NCBI GenBank assembly: GCA_963854835.1
Contig: OY978528.1
Location: forward strand, 39,358,460-39,422,459
Origin: Megamerina dolium
Lineage: Eukaryota; Arthropoda; Insecta; Diptera; Megamerinidae
DNA length: 64,000 bases
Direction of reading: 5' to 3'
This document shows positions 11,143 through 22,810 of this stretch, one piece after another. A program made the translations under genes and the position numbers. Below the pieces are notes generated by a model, which ran no database searches, was not told where the DNA came from, and worked only from the letters and a program-made list of their open reading frames with translations. How positions within the stretch are numbered: the first letter of the stretch is position 1; the number at the start of each line of letters is the position of its first letter.

Positions 11143-11804
11143 CTGAAATTAAAAACAAATATAAATGAATTATGAAATATTATTTAGAAGAATTTTTTGT
11201 ATCACTTAAATAAGAAGACTAAATAAATAATAATGGGAAAAATATAAATTATTGTATCAATCATCAAATATTTCCGGTCCCTGATTTGGATAGAGTAAAT
11301 ACTTTGTTTAGTGTTAATTTGTTGCAAACAAATAATTTACATGGAGAACTTTTACCTCGAATTTAGGGAAATCAATTAGGCGAATATTCAATAAAGCTCA
11401 TAAATACTATTTACGCTGCGTACTATAAATATGTCTTTCTCGTAGAATCATTATCATCATAAATATGTCAGAGACGAATATCATAGCCAGACATAGCAAG
11501 AAAGCTTGCAAAAAAAAAAAAAAAAAAAAAACAATGAGAACAACAACAATGAATTATAAAATAAATTGTAACATAAATTGCAAGCATACACACACAATTC
11601 TTCTCCTTTTTTATTATAAACAATTTAACAGTTGTACAGTGTACAATTGTTCTTATATATTTCTATTATTATTTATATCTTATTCTTTTTCTTCATAAAT
11701 TTGTAAGAACATAGTTAGTTCCATAAAATTTAAATCAGAAAAGTATGATGGTATACTAAGGGTCGAGAAATTTAAATCAATAATTGATTCTAATTACAAT
11801 GAAT
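11143..11804. other. probable intron sequence with a poly(A) run
   Basis: AT-rich DNA upstream (on the minus strand) of the exon acceptor. It includes an uninterrupted run of about 21 A (11511-11531). No gene is recognisable. Confidence 0.5.
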
Positions 11805-12200
11805 TTCATCTTTTCATATGAGCACCGCAACTGGCCTACATCCCACGTGTCATCGATGTTGACGCATTTCCAATTTTTGTGAGCACTTTGGGGCGGTATC
11901 TCGGAAATAATACAACAAAGGCGAAAGATTTGGTTTACCTCTAAAGTGTGGTATTTAATTTGCAGTTATATTTCACTAAGTTATTTGTTTTTTTAACGTT
12001 TTCGTTGAAGTATTGCCCGGTGAAACGCCTAAACACTTTGTGATTATAATAGCTTCGGTAAATAATCTTCTGTGACTTCATTACGTTTCAAATGTGGTAC
12101 TTTGGCTTATGGACTCAACCATTTAATTAGAAATGTACTCGATGAACGGGCAAACTGCTGAAGTAAGAATCTGGAACCACTGCAAGCTGGTTTTTAGTTC
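11805..12200 (-). pseudogene. decayed DD41D (rosa)-like transposase remnant
   Basis: Read on the minus strand, several pieces line up in order with the intact DD41D transposase at 52447-53532, with frame breaks between them. Around 12080-12040, NEVTEDYLPKL resembles SERYGHMITDFFLPAIE. Around 11960-11940 there is THTLE/LEVNQIFR, and at 11930-11895 IISEIPPQ resembles VMAEIPPN. Near 11840-11810, CGAHMK resembles RGGHLNDVVF. The nucleotide string GGGCGGTATCTC is shared exactly in the IPP region. The catalytic motifs are not clearly retained, and no terminal repeats can be found. The match is piecewise by eye, so it is a moderate call. Confidence 0.4.
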
Positions 12201-15006
12201 ATTTAACTGATTCTTGTAAGTATTCAGGTAAAAAGCATCCGTAATATTTTGTACAAATTTCGGGGTTTTCTTAACGTTGCGCTTTCATTCAATAATTCAA
12301 CGTCCATTATGTTCCATTATGTCAACCATAGAATAGAGTATACGTTACTTTTGACGTTTAGCCTTTATGGGAAAGTACGACACCTTAAAAAACATCCTTC
12401 ACAACAACAGCCGCAACAGCGACACTAATAAAATGTACGACATGCACAATACAACCAAATGTGGCTATCGCAAAGTGAGTGGGGAGAGGATGCTTCACAG
12501 AAACAGAGCAAATCATATGCCAAATCATTCAAAAATAATCTGCAAATATTCGCATATAAAGTAAAAGTATCTATCTGTTGTTTGTCCAGCTATCTATGAT
12601 TCGACCATTTGTTATATGTATTATACATAGTTATACTCGTACATAGCGTCGTGTTTCATCAGGTGTGCAAAAGTAATTTATTTCAAATGACTACATTCAC
12701 TTTATGCTCATACTACTATATTTATCGTCTAGCTCAGTGTTTCTTCCACCTTCTTCTCTTTCATCTCCTTCATTTCAAACTTCTTGCGCATTCGCTCACT
12801 ACGTAAGATGATACATATTATTATGTCGCCTTCTACTTGAGCCTCACTTGACAGTTTGAAAGTGAAATAAATAAGTAAAACTCAGACATACAAAAACAAA
12901 ATAAAATTTTAAAATATATACGACTAACTATTAGCAGTGCACAACAGTAAAGCAGGTAATAAAAACCAAAACAAACTGCAGCACTATGAGGAAGAAGAAG
13001 GTATGACTAAAAGACAAATAACTACATTGCAATATGTAGTACACCACAGAGAAGGAGATTTAACAAGCTCTATATTTGTTATTTTTGAGGGAAGCAGGGC
13101 GAAGAATGAGGAATAACAACAGAAATACCACATCCAAATATAGACATAACGCTTCTACATACGATACTTACAGATACATATGAGCATGGAATTGGACTTT
13201 TATAACTAAATTTGTACTGTCAACGTCAACACAATAGCTGCTGCTGATTATGGTTATGGTAGGTATGGATCCTTTCTATTTTTTTGCTTATACATACATA
13301 TATACTACTTAAATACAACACAAATATACCACTGCAAACGAACGATTTACTTTAGTGCTTCCATTTTTATTCTCATTTTCGATTTGTGTGCTCATCAAGT
13401 GAGAAAACCACAGAGACAATGAGTAGAAGAATAAAAAGACACAAAACCAAAAGGAACATCGTAATTATGGCCGCAGGTTGGGCGGTTAGTTTCGGACATT
13501 ATTGCAATAACTTTAATGCAAACAGAGCAAAAATTATAAACTCTGTTAAAACAAATATTGTATGAATATGCAAGAAAATCTGTGTGTTGTAGGGTGGCGT
13601 AGTGTCACTATTAAAGTGTACACCTCTTTTGTTACTCGATGTGGCGGCAATCGTTAGAGATTGTTTTCATTCGAAGTGTGTAATTGTTGTTGTTATTGTA
13701 TTTTCTGTGAGCAACACCTTACGGGAAAGTAGTATCAATTGACCGCAAATGATGAGTTCTATGTATGATTCATGAACGAAGCGCACTGAAATAGATTGAA
13801 TTTAAATGAAATGAACGTCTAGAATGTATATGTGTTCAGCAACTTGAGTCATGTCTTTCGTAGAACAAATTGACAATTCAAAAAATACTTCCTTGTATTA
13901 TTTAATGATTTTGAATGATAAAAGTCTTCTAATATGACTTTGCTGGAAGATACACACATATCTCTTATTGAGATGCTTTTTCATGGCAAATTTTAAATAT
14001 CTGGAAAATTTCCTATCGACGAGAATCGGCAAAAATAAATATCTGTTGTTTATCACAAGAAATGTTGTAAAATGTGTAATAGTTGATCCGTTGATCCTTT
14101 GAATGACTTTTTAAACATTTCATGTCATTTTCATAGAATAATATGAAAAGTGCAACCAGTATGATATACTCGTACTAAGTGACTACTTCTGGGTTTGGTT
14201 CGCTATTGTTTAAGGTCAATTTGACTTCACTACCTTCATATGCACCATAAGTGTTCATTAGATTGGATCGCACTCCATACAAAAATAAAAAAAAAAAATA
14301 AATCTCAAATGCCCACTCCTTAATTGAAAGATATTCTTAAGAGTATCTTGACAACATTTAAATTTTATTTTCTGGATGACTGCCAAATCTGTCTTTTAAC
14401 ATAACTTTGACATTTGATGGCCGATATTATATGTATGTTTGATCAATACATTATCTCCTTAGGCATAATTGACTTCACTGGCCATATTTGAACTCTGTAA
14501 GTTAAAATTATACCCCGATAACTTTTGCCTTTTAAGTGTTTTACTAAATTCAAATTATGTGAAAATATCGGTCATTAAATAGCAACGTTTACGTTAGAGA
14601 AGAGGAGGTAAGTTTTCAAGTAAGCGGTGCACATTTCCAAATTTTTTCAACGACCCATTCTAATATTCATTTACATAGATACTTATGGTGAGGATTAGCA
14701 ACTTTTTAGAGTTGCTGATTCTGCTACCATTGTAGTTGTTATTGGTGGTATTGGCGGTAGTGGCAATGTTATTGCATTTCATTCACAATGTGCACCATAT
14801 TTTCACCTTATTTCTCATGCGCCCCCCAGAACATTACTTTGTAAAATTCACCAAATTTATCCTATTCACTCTACCGTTGCACCGGCTATCAACCATATGT
14901 TTTATCGCTTTAAATACATACATATATACTTATTCGTAATACGAATACGATGGTAATACGATGATTCCGTGGGGAAAATGAGCTTGTTTGACCATCTGCG
15001 AAAGTG
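12201..15006. other. non-coding stretch
   Basis: No frame with coding character, no splice-bounded exon and no element end was recognised. Short open stretches (for example 12367-12564, 12609-12806 and 14736-14939) have composition expected from AT-rich noise. Confidence 0.5.
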
Positions 15007-15026
15007 AAAAAAAAAAAAAAAAAATA

Positions 15027-15120
<94 letters not shown>
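15007..15120. repeat. poly(A) plus (TA)n microsatellite with TATG/TACG edge
   Basis: About 18 A (15007-15024) run directly into an almost pure TA tract to 15109, then TGTATGTATGTACGTACG. A poly(A)-to-TA junction is compatible with a microsatellite born in a retroposon tail, but no retroposon body is recognisable upstream. Confidence 0.9.
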
Positions 15121-15490
15121 CGTACGATACATGTTATACATTAATACATATGCATAGAGTATAATTCTGTATTTTTTTCATTTTGTGTCATTTTCTTTTC
15201 TTTCATTTTGCAAATACATAAACTTTACAATCTCTTGTAAAAGTTTCTTTGTTAATAGAATTTTTTGTTTTGGTCTTTGCCTGTTTTGACGTTTTTTCTT
15301 TCTCTCTTGCTCGTATATTTTTAGTTTAGTAATTTCTCATGTCTTCTTCTACTTCTTTTTGGCTTTAGCTTGTGGTTTGTTTTTATTACTCGATTGTTGT
15401 TGTTGTTGCTGTTATTATTATTAATGCAGGAAGGAAGTATTTGTAAGAATTACATAAAATCTGGTTTGTTCGTTTATAGATACGAGTACA
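15121..15490. other. non-coding stretch
   Basis: T-rich sequence with a short (TTG)n run near 15395. Nothing recognisable. Confidence 0.5.
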
Positions 15491-15564
15491 TAAAAAAAAT
15501 AAATATGTGGCACTTAAAGCCCCAAAGGACTCATTGGCCGGGCTTCTCTTCCATTACTGTTCCG
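15491..15564 (-). mobile_element. SINE 3' tail fragment (minus strand)
   Basis: Read on the minus strand it gives AACAGTAATGGAAGAGAAGC, then GGCCAATGAG, CTTTGGGGCTTTAAGTGCC and ACATATTTATTTT. This is the 3' end of the SINE family seen in full at 20773-21125 and 28652-29014. The tRNA-like head and the central core are missing, so it is 5'-truncated. Confidence 0.85.
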
Positions 15565-16197
15565 TTCCCAATCAATTGATGTATGCTTTCATCTGTAGAA
15601 TACTTTATTTGCTATTTATTTGCTATTCTTTCATCAATTTCCTATGACATCTCAATGTTAAATTTATCGAAGCAACAAGTATCTGTCAGAGGCAAATGTG
15701 ATCACATTTTCCCATCTTATTGTTGACATTATTCTTGCTGGGTATTTCGTTGCATGCACGGGTTCATTGAGTAAGGAGGAATTTTGGTTTGTAACTTATT
15801 TGAGCTTATATATATATCTACAATGCAGAGTATATGCTCCCCAATCGCTTGCTTCTTTATGTAGTAGGTAGTGTGTTTTAGGGAACATCGACTTTTCGAC
15901 TTCACATCTGTTTGCACGTAAATGCTTGTCTGCATATGTGAGGAATTTACATAATTTAAAAACAATGCTAAAGAAATTATAAACTCCATCCATATTAATT
16001 GAAATATATCGTAGATCAATAAAGTGACCAGTTGGAAGATTATTAATGTAATCATATTATTTTCATTAAATTACAAGTACAAATGTGAACAAAGTGGAAT
16101 ATTAAATATTTATACAATTTCACACAAGGACTGCGTCCAAATGAATTATGGCTTCTTATAAACTAATGAGGGCGATATAAAATATCAATCAATATAC

Positions 16198-16240
16198 TTT
16201 TTTAAACTTCAATCGATATAAAAGATTGAAGTTTAAAAAA
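16198..16240. repeat. 17-bp perfect inverted repeat (hairpin)
   Basis: TTTTTTAAACTTCAATC (16198-16214) is perfectly complementary to GATTGAAGTTTAAAAAA (16224-16240), with a 9-base loop GATATAAAA. A further three pairs are possible after a one-base bulge. It is too short for a typical insect miRNA precursor and has no TA-flanked ends that would make it a MITE. Confidence 0.75.
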
Positions 16241-16923
16241 TGTAATGTTTTAGTTTTTAAGTTGTTCAGGAATTTATTCAAGAGAGTTCGTAAAAATCTT
16301 CTGGGCTTATGATGACAATTTTATTCTAAATCTTCTTTCAAATCGATAACTATAACTCTTATAACTAAAAACTAATTGGGAAACATGTTGTCAATTTTCT
16401 TCTTTCGGAGTCCTAAGGCAAAATATTATTTTTTTTTACCAATTAAATATAGTTTTGATTTGAAAGTATGTATTAGGCAGGAATATCGTAGAAAAATATC
16501 GACACTGAATAACTTCATGCCCATTAACTAGCGGATAGCACACGAATTTTGTGAAATTCTCTAAGCATGAGGCAAAAAAGTCCGAAAAATTTGATTGAAA
16601 ATCGATAAATAACCCAAAAGTGTTATGGAGTCACCTCAAGAGAGTTAAAATATATTATGGAGCTCCATTGAATATCTCTTCTCAATATTATTATCTATCA
16701 AAGTTTGCTTTAACCGCCACCTATTTCCATAATATTAAAAAAATTTGCTCCTAAAAGGGTGAAATATAATACCAACCCACAATTTGCTACAAACATACTT
16801 AGTACATATATTTAATTTTAGAAAATCGAAAAATGACCCCATAGTTCTTCTATCGCCTTTGGAGGAGCAACATGTAATGCGAATATCAACTCATGTGTAC
16901 TCCCAAATATCTTCCCCAAAGGA

Positions 16924-16949
16924 AGGTTCATTTTTTACAAAATGAACCT
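16924..16949. repeat. 11-bp perfect inverted repeat
   Basis: AGGTTCATTTT (16924-16934) pairs with AAAATGAACCT (16939-16949) over a 4-base loop. No function is suggested by the context. Confidence 0.65.
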
Positions 16950-19900
16950 AAAAACCACAGGAATAGCGGTAAATATCCCTACAGTAGTTCAGGAATCGCC
17001 TTTAGATACGTGAATTGTATGGTTGATACGATATTTTTTAATCAGAATTCCAGCAGCAATTAAATTTGGCACAGAATTAAAAAAAAAAGTTTTTATTCTG
17101 CTGATTTCTTGCGACTCTTCAAACATTCGATTCATAAATAAATATGAAATTTGATATTTCTTCTTAGAAAATATTTAATCTAAAATGTTTATGTATTTAT
17201 TTACATCTGTATACGTATTTGCCATTAGAAAGTTGATTTATCCATTGTGTGTCTATTAAACAATTAAATACAATACAATTTTCATTATTACACTTATATT
17301 GCCTTGGGTAATATCGTGAATTTCTAAATACATTTTTGTACAATCATCATATATGATATGTCGTAGATGTAAAATAAGAAAATAATAAGTATAAAATTCA
17401 TTTATGCTAATCATGATGAAGTAAAAAATAAAAGCTCTCAGCTAAGTAATCAACACAATTAATATGTTAATAAATTGTTAATTATGTATGTCTTTTGGCA
17501 CAACAAGAGGTTCATTGAACTTTTTTGTTTGTTTGTTGTTTTTTGTTTTGTGTGTATGGCATAAGTTAATTTATGTAGTGTGATGCTGCGGGCTGTACTA
17601 CTACATATCACTACTACATATCATCCACAGAGGTTACCGTAAAGTTACGCATTTATGAAAAGAACCAATGATTGAATAGTCATTTTGAAGAAGTCAAGTT
17701 CATAGCTTGTGTCTTAAGTATGTATATATGCACATAGAACGAGTTTATGAAAGTTAAAACAATATTAAAGAAAGAAAAAATAAAGATAGGGTCAAACACC
17801 TTAGAAGAACCCTCAAATATTTTAGCTTATGCTCAAGAGGTCATAAATACGATTAATCTTTACGTTTCGCTAAAGTATGCATATGTATTCTACTAAGAAT
17901 TGTGGCAAAAGGTTCAATGGACGCTGTAGCAGCGATCATCAAAGGCATGTTTACGAATATTTTATCTTGCCCAATATTTTTGTAAACAATAGTTGTTATT
18001 TTCATATATAAAACTTATAATTTCTTATTTTATTTATTACGTCGTTGTTATATTTTTTGTACCTTTTATTAAACATTACTTATGCACCCTGCTTGCAAGT
18101 GCTAGGGTATATTCATTTGAGACAGACGTTTGTAATCGGAAGCCTTGGAGATGATGAAAAGTATAAAACACAATATTTCAACAAAGACGACAATAATTGA
18201 AAGACAATTACATATTGAAGTGGAAAATAATAACAATAATAAGTAAAACCTACTTCTACTATTTCATGTAGTTCTCATGTAAAACCTTGCTTTACTTAAT
18301 TTTCAATCTAAGACAACAAGAGAAAATAGCTTTGCAAGAAATAACCGAACCACACCTATCACTTTTTATACATATATCTTTCATACACACTTTACATAAG
18401 CATCGTATAAATAAGTCGCGTCTGCCCGACTATAAAGTAATTGGTTTCTATTTATAAACTTTTACTCTACATGTAGTTTACGCAATTTGTACGTTTGGCC
18501 ACAATTTTTGAATACAATCCGGAAATAGTTAGCTCTTGCATCATGTATTCACACACATGTACATACATACCTCCATAGTTACTTACTGGTACCTAGTTAA
18601 AACCGTCATCTACTACTTATAATTTTTTTTTCGCCAACAATAATTTCAGCATAATTTTATGTCTGTCATAACACAGACACAATGACGTTTGCATAATTTA
18701 CAGAAGTTAATCACACGCAGTTTACGGATGTTTATTTTATGCTTAAGTTTATGATGCTTTTTAGTTTATTATTGTTTTTTTTTCTTTCTATTATTTAATT
18801 TTATATTATGGTAAAAGTAATTTACCTTAATTATTACATTTGTACGATTATATGTTTTATAGAGAGTGTAGGGGCGAGGAGTAAAGCAAGATGAGATGGA
18901 CAAATGTCTGTCAAATCTGTTCAACGTATATATTTTTATTTCAAAATATTTATCTTTTGTGCTGTTTCTTTCATATCCCCCTTCATATATTGTTTTTTTG
19001 CTTTTGCTAACGATTAATACAAATAGTTACGTATTTTGATTAATATTATTTTACATTTTGTAAATATTATTTTTATTTTACAATTTCTTTTATATTCGTT
19101 TTCTTACTATCCTTTCTCCTTCGTTATGTGTAAGAGTATTATTATAGTTTTTGCACAAGTGCTCTGCTGATGCGTTTTTAAATGGTGTTGGGTCTGCTTT
19201 TACCAAACGCTACGGAGCATTCAACATCAGCAACGACTGCAATCCACATTGTGGTAGTGATAGCTTATACGAAAAGCTAATACAATTGATTAAACATACT
19301 ACTTCATGGTGTAGTCATAAACGAAGTAGATAAATTCGTGGGGCAGATCAGCTGGACTCTATCAGAAGGACTTTGATTTTGAATGTGTCATCTTTGTTAA
19401 AGAACTATGAAAAAATTGCTGAAGAAAATTATCAAGATTGGTTCCTTTGAGGAATATTATATAAAAAATGTATGCAACAAAATCAAATGAAATATGAGCA
19501 AATATATGACAAGCGCAAAGTTGCATTTCACTGTGGTAATTAGCTACTCAAATCTACTCTTAGGTTTCTGTGCTGCAATTGAGTTAAACTGTTCCTAATA
19601 TTCGTCGATCAATTTGCATCTATATGTTATGAAATTTTTTCTTGTAACTTGACAGACTGAAAAGAATTTGTGTGTCAAATTTCTGTTCTTACACTATAAT
19701 TAATACCATCGCATTTTTCAATGATTATATCAAGGTAAATACCGCTATATGTACTAGTGATTCCCAGAGGGTAACCACAGGTTCATTACAAACAACACAA
19801 CTACTATTGTTGCCAATAATATGCTGTATTTTCTATTATTATAGTAACGTATATATACATAGTATACACTGTTGCAAAATACATTATATATGTATAATAA

Positions 19901-20757
19901 TAGTAAGTGTATACAACAATACACATGCAATCTGTATTCGAAGAAGACGAAAAAAGTGGCAAAAATGAAAAAATATCATTAAAGGGGGAATATACAAGAA
20001 ATTCGTTCCAATGAGTGGTATAACATTTGTTAAATTAAATAAATAATCTTTTATATTGTATTTCTTTTTAATCAGATTTTCATGTGGGCAAGTTCGCATT
20101 TTCCTCAATAATAGTACAATATAACAACATTACTTTGCATTGAGCAGTGTTTGATAGAGGACTTCTTAATTGGTGTTGGACTTGGCTGTGGTGAGGGTTG
20201 TGGGGAGAATGATTATGGTGATGATGTTGCCATGTATTGATATTGTCTATTATCGCATAAATCGTCTTTGTAGTATCCACTATAAACTCAATGAGTTTAA
20301 ATATACGTACATATGTTCATTAAAAGACATGTTGTGTCAATTTATTACGTAGTTATACACATACTGGTGCATAATTGATGTTAATTAAATATAAGCATTA
20401 TCATAATAGTTGAAATACATATGAATGCTTAATCGTACATACGATCACATGTATATTAATTGTTGAATTAAAGAACTAATTGTTAATTTCGGGAGGAATG
20501 ACCGGCTTCCCGTTTCATGATTCGAGAAAATCTCGCAATGTCTATTAAACAGTATTTATATATATTTTAGGTAAATTCCACTTAGATGACTAAAAGTAGA
20601 TCGCTATTTTGTCTATTGTGATGCGAAACATATCAGTGAATTGTAAGTCTAAAAGAGCCGTCTAAATGCTAGTGTCTCTTGATTTTTCAGTGCTACCTAT
20701 TACAAGTTGATATAAGATGATGTATGGTACCTTGGGATATGTTATATTTAAATCAGA

Positions 20758-20772
20758 TATATAAGGTGTAGT
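20758..20772 (+). repeat. left 15-bp target-site duplication of a SINE, itself a mariner end
   Basis: TATATAAGGTGTAGT here is identical to 21126-21140. The two copies flank the SINE exactly. The duplicated target is the TA plus the first bases of the terminal repeat of mariner copy B. Confidence 0.9.
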
Positions 20773-21125
20773 GCCGTAGCTCAGTGGTTAGTGTGTTCGC
20801 CTTCTGATCTGTAGGTCGTGGTTCAATCCCCGGCTGATGCATAACAAATTTAATATTGATAAGATTTTTCTTTCGAACGGTACCCACCTGTCGGCAAGCA
20901 ATTGGCAATTCTTCCGACAGTAACAACTTGCCATGAAAAAGCTTCTAAAAGAACTCTGTGACAAAGCTCAGAAAAAGTGATGTCACAAGTGTTCTGCCGT
21001 TCGGAACCGGCTAAAATAAGTAGGTAACTTCTAATATTGTCCAAAATTTAAGACGCACAACAGTAATGGAAGAGAAGCTCGGCCAATGAGCCCTTTGGGG
21101 CTTTAAGTGCCACATATTTATTTTT
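20773..21125 (+). mobile_element. tRNA-derived SINE, full length (copy 1)
   Basis: The head GCCGTAGCTCAGTGGTTAGT resembles an internal RNA polymerase III A box, and GTCGTGGTTCAATCCCCGG a B box, so the 5' part derives from a tRNA. The central part contains CGGCAAGCAATTGGCAATTC and CTCTGTGACAAAGCTCAG. The 3' part reads ACGCACAACAGTAATGG and GAGCCCTTTGGGGC, then GTGCCACATA and a T/A-rich tail. At 353 bases it encodes nothing. It would be transcribed by polymerase III and copied by a LINE enzyme. It lies inside the left end of mariner copy B with a perfect 15-base duplication, so it inserted after that mariner. Confidence 0.9.
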
Positions 21126-21140
21126 TATATAAGGTGTAGT
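21126..21140 (+). repeat. right 15-bp target-site duplication of SINE copy 1
   Basis: TATATAAGGTGTAGT, identical to 20758-20772. It also serves as the TA and outermost bases of the mariner copy B left end as it stands today. Confidence 0.9.
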
Positions 21141-21314
21141 AAAAAGAAGTCCATTATTTTTATAATAGATGGTTTTAGTAATATGTATCTCGCGTTGTAT
21201 AAGTGCGATCGAGGTACGCTGGATGGTGTTAGAAAGATAGGATTTCGTACTAAATAAACTTTTCAGACTGTTTTGTGATTGCTTTACTTAGTATTGTTTC
21301 AGCACGCGTCAAAA

Positions 21315-22260
21315 ATGGACATTAGTAAAGAGAAAATACGCCATATTTTACAGTTTTTCTTCGATAAAGACGAAAACGCAAGTCAGACGGCTGAAAATGT
21401 GAATAGTGTTTATGGTAATTTTAAGAGCGTGGTACAAAGATGTACCACGCTCTGGAAGGCCAATAAACATCGATAAAATAATGGAAATCGTCGAGTCTGA
21501 CCATCATGTAAGCACTGATTTTATTGCCCAGCAGCTAAACATTGCTCAAAAAACCATTTGGAACCATTTAAGTAAAGCTGGATACAAAAAGAAGCTCGAT
21601 GTATGGGTGCCACACGAGTTAAAAAAACCTCATGGACCGAACTTCCATCTGCGAATCGCTGCTGAATCGCAACAAAATCGATCCATTTCTGAAGCGGATG
21701 GTTACTGGTGATGTAAAGTCGGTCACTTCTGACAACGTCAAGCGAAGACGGTCGTGGTCGAATTGCGGTGAGCCGGAGCAAACGGTAGCCAAGCCAGGAT
21801 TGACGGTCAGGAAGGTTTTGCTATGTGTTTGTTGGGATTGGTAGGGAATCATATACTATGAGCTGCTCCCTTACGGCCGAACTCTTAATTCGGACCTATA
21901 CTGAAGGAAGTAATCGCCCGGAAGTGGCCAGCTTTGGCCAATAGGAGAGGAATTGTATTCCATCAGGACAACACCAGGCCACACACATCAATAGTGCCTC
22001 GCCAGAAGCTCCGGGAGCTTGGTTGGGAGGTTCTTATGTATCCACCTTATAGTCCGAACCTGGCACCAAGTGAGTACTACCTGTTCCTGTCTATGGTGAA
22101 TGATTTTGCTGGTGAAAAATTCGCCTCAAGAGAAGCTTGTGAAAATCGACTGTCTCATTTTTTTGTCAATAGAGACGAGGGTTTCTATGAGAGTGGCATT
22201 ATGAAATTACCTTCAGAATGGCAACAAGTCATCGAACAAAACGGTGCGTATTTGACCTAA
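21315..22260 (+). pseudogene. mariner transposase pseudogene (copy B)
   Basis: ATG 21315 starts MDISKEKIRHILQFFFDKDE, but the frame fails at a deletion around 21414-21421 that removes the YGPDTV...FRSG part of the DNA-binding domain. A 12-bp inverted duplication marks that junction. The order continues with HVSTDFIAQQLNIAQKTIWN, LDVWVPHEL, a frameshift in the A run at 21621, MVTGDVKSVTSDNVK, HQDNTRPHTS and NLAPSEYYLF. The third acidic catalytic residue is Glu (GAG) where mariners have Asp. The residue after the first Asp motif is Val instead of Glu, and the conserved Trp is Ser. A TAG in DW-*-GIIYYE near 21841 adds a stop. It ends at TAA 22258-22260. Copy C shares most of these changes. Confidence 0.9.
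21424..21453 (+). repeat. 12-bp perfect palindrome at a deletion junction inside mariner copy B
   Basis: AGAGCGTGGTAC (21424-21435) is the exact reverse complement of GTACCACGCTCT (21442-21453), loop AAAGAT. Copies A and C have only the right-hand arm, so the left arm was created in copy B. Confidence 0.85.
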
Positions 22261-22395
22261 ATTGGATCATTCTCACTATGCTAAATAAAACCTTCAATTT
22301 AATGCAAAAATAATGGATTACTTTTTACTACTCCTTATATATGGTATGATCAAACGGTTAAAAACTGGGGCAAATTACAATCTTGAGACGCTTTT

Positions 22396-22810
22396 GTATG
22401 AGAGGTAGGCATGATTTTTATTTGATTCCGCCTATTTTTTAAATTGTCGATTTATTAGCAAATATAATTTTACGTATCAAGTTTAGCTTGATTGTCTTAT
22501 ATTTTCGTGCAAAAAGTGTGAAAATATACACACGGAACACTATATTTGTATGGGAGGTAGGCGTGGTTTTCATCAGATCTTGGCAATTTTTCAAAACTGT
22601 TGTTCTGTTCCGAGAATAACTAAATATGCCAAGTTTTAGTTTGATAGCTTGATATTTTCGTGCGTAAACTGTGAATTCATTTACACATTCGTTGGTGAAA
22701 ATAGTATTATGTGCCAATTTTAAGCTTGAATGTTCTATAATTACCACAGTTATCACGCGAACGGTCAGGTAGATAGACATGCAGATAGACAGACAAACAG
22801 ACATGGAGTT
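22396..22810 (+). repeat. dispersed repeat family, two tandem units
   Basis: Two units about 152-153 bases apart share GAGGTAGGC(A/G)TG (22402 and 22554), then TTTTTATTTGAT/TTTTCATCAGAT and ATATTTTCGTGC (22499 and 22652), then (A)AAGTGTGAA. After the second unit come GACAGACAAACAGACATGG and related AGATAGACA strings. Related units occur near 26160-26300 (minus), 40958-41250 and 59885-60300. No coding capacity is seen, and the superfamily is not identified. Confidence 0.65.

Larger units (their letters stand above)
15565..20757. other. long non-coding stretch with hairpins
   Basis: More than 5 kb with no recognisable gene or mobile element. It holds a 17-bp perfect hairpin (16198-16240) and an 11-bp one (16924-16949). 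Between 16570 and 16900 a motif of the type GAAAATCGA(T/A)AAATAACCC occurs twice, suggesting an old repeat. A His-rich minus-strand open stretch near 20130-20280 (CAT and CAC codons) has only weak splice signals and is not called. Confidence 0.5.
21132..22335 (+). mobile_element. mariner (DD34D) DNA transposon, copy B, interrupted by a SINE at its left end
   Basis: The left end AGGTGTAGTAAAAAGAAGTC (21132 on) matches the reverse complement of the right end ACTTTTTACTACTCCT (to 22335), giving terminal inverted repeats of about 28 bases. TA dinucleotides flank it (21130-21131 and 22336-22337). Because of the SINE, the outermost left bases are duplicated at 20764-20772. The element is 1204 bases without the SINE. 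The transposase is broken, but both ends remain well matched. Confidence 0.93.

Noticed and set aside
20080..20330. His-rich minus-strand exon
   Set aside because: The acceptor has a poor pyrimidine tract, the donor is weak, and the reading phase does not fit the exon at 10970-11142.
20773..20845. tRNA gene on the plus strand
   Set aside because: The A-box and B-box-like sequences are there, but the acceptor and anticodon stems do not pair properly, the sequence continues into a conserved SINE core, and the same head recurs at 28652 and 55276.
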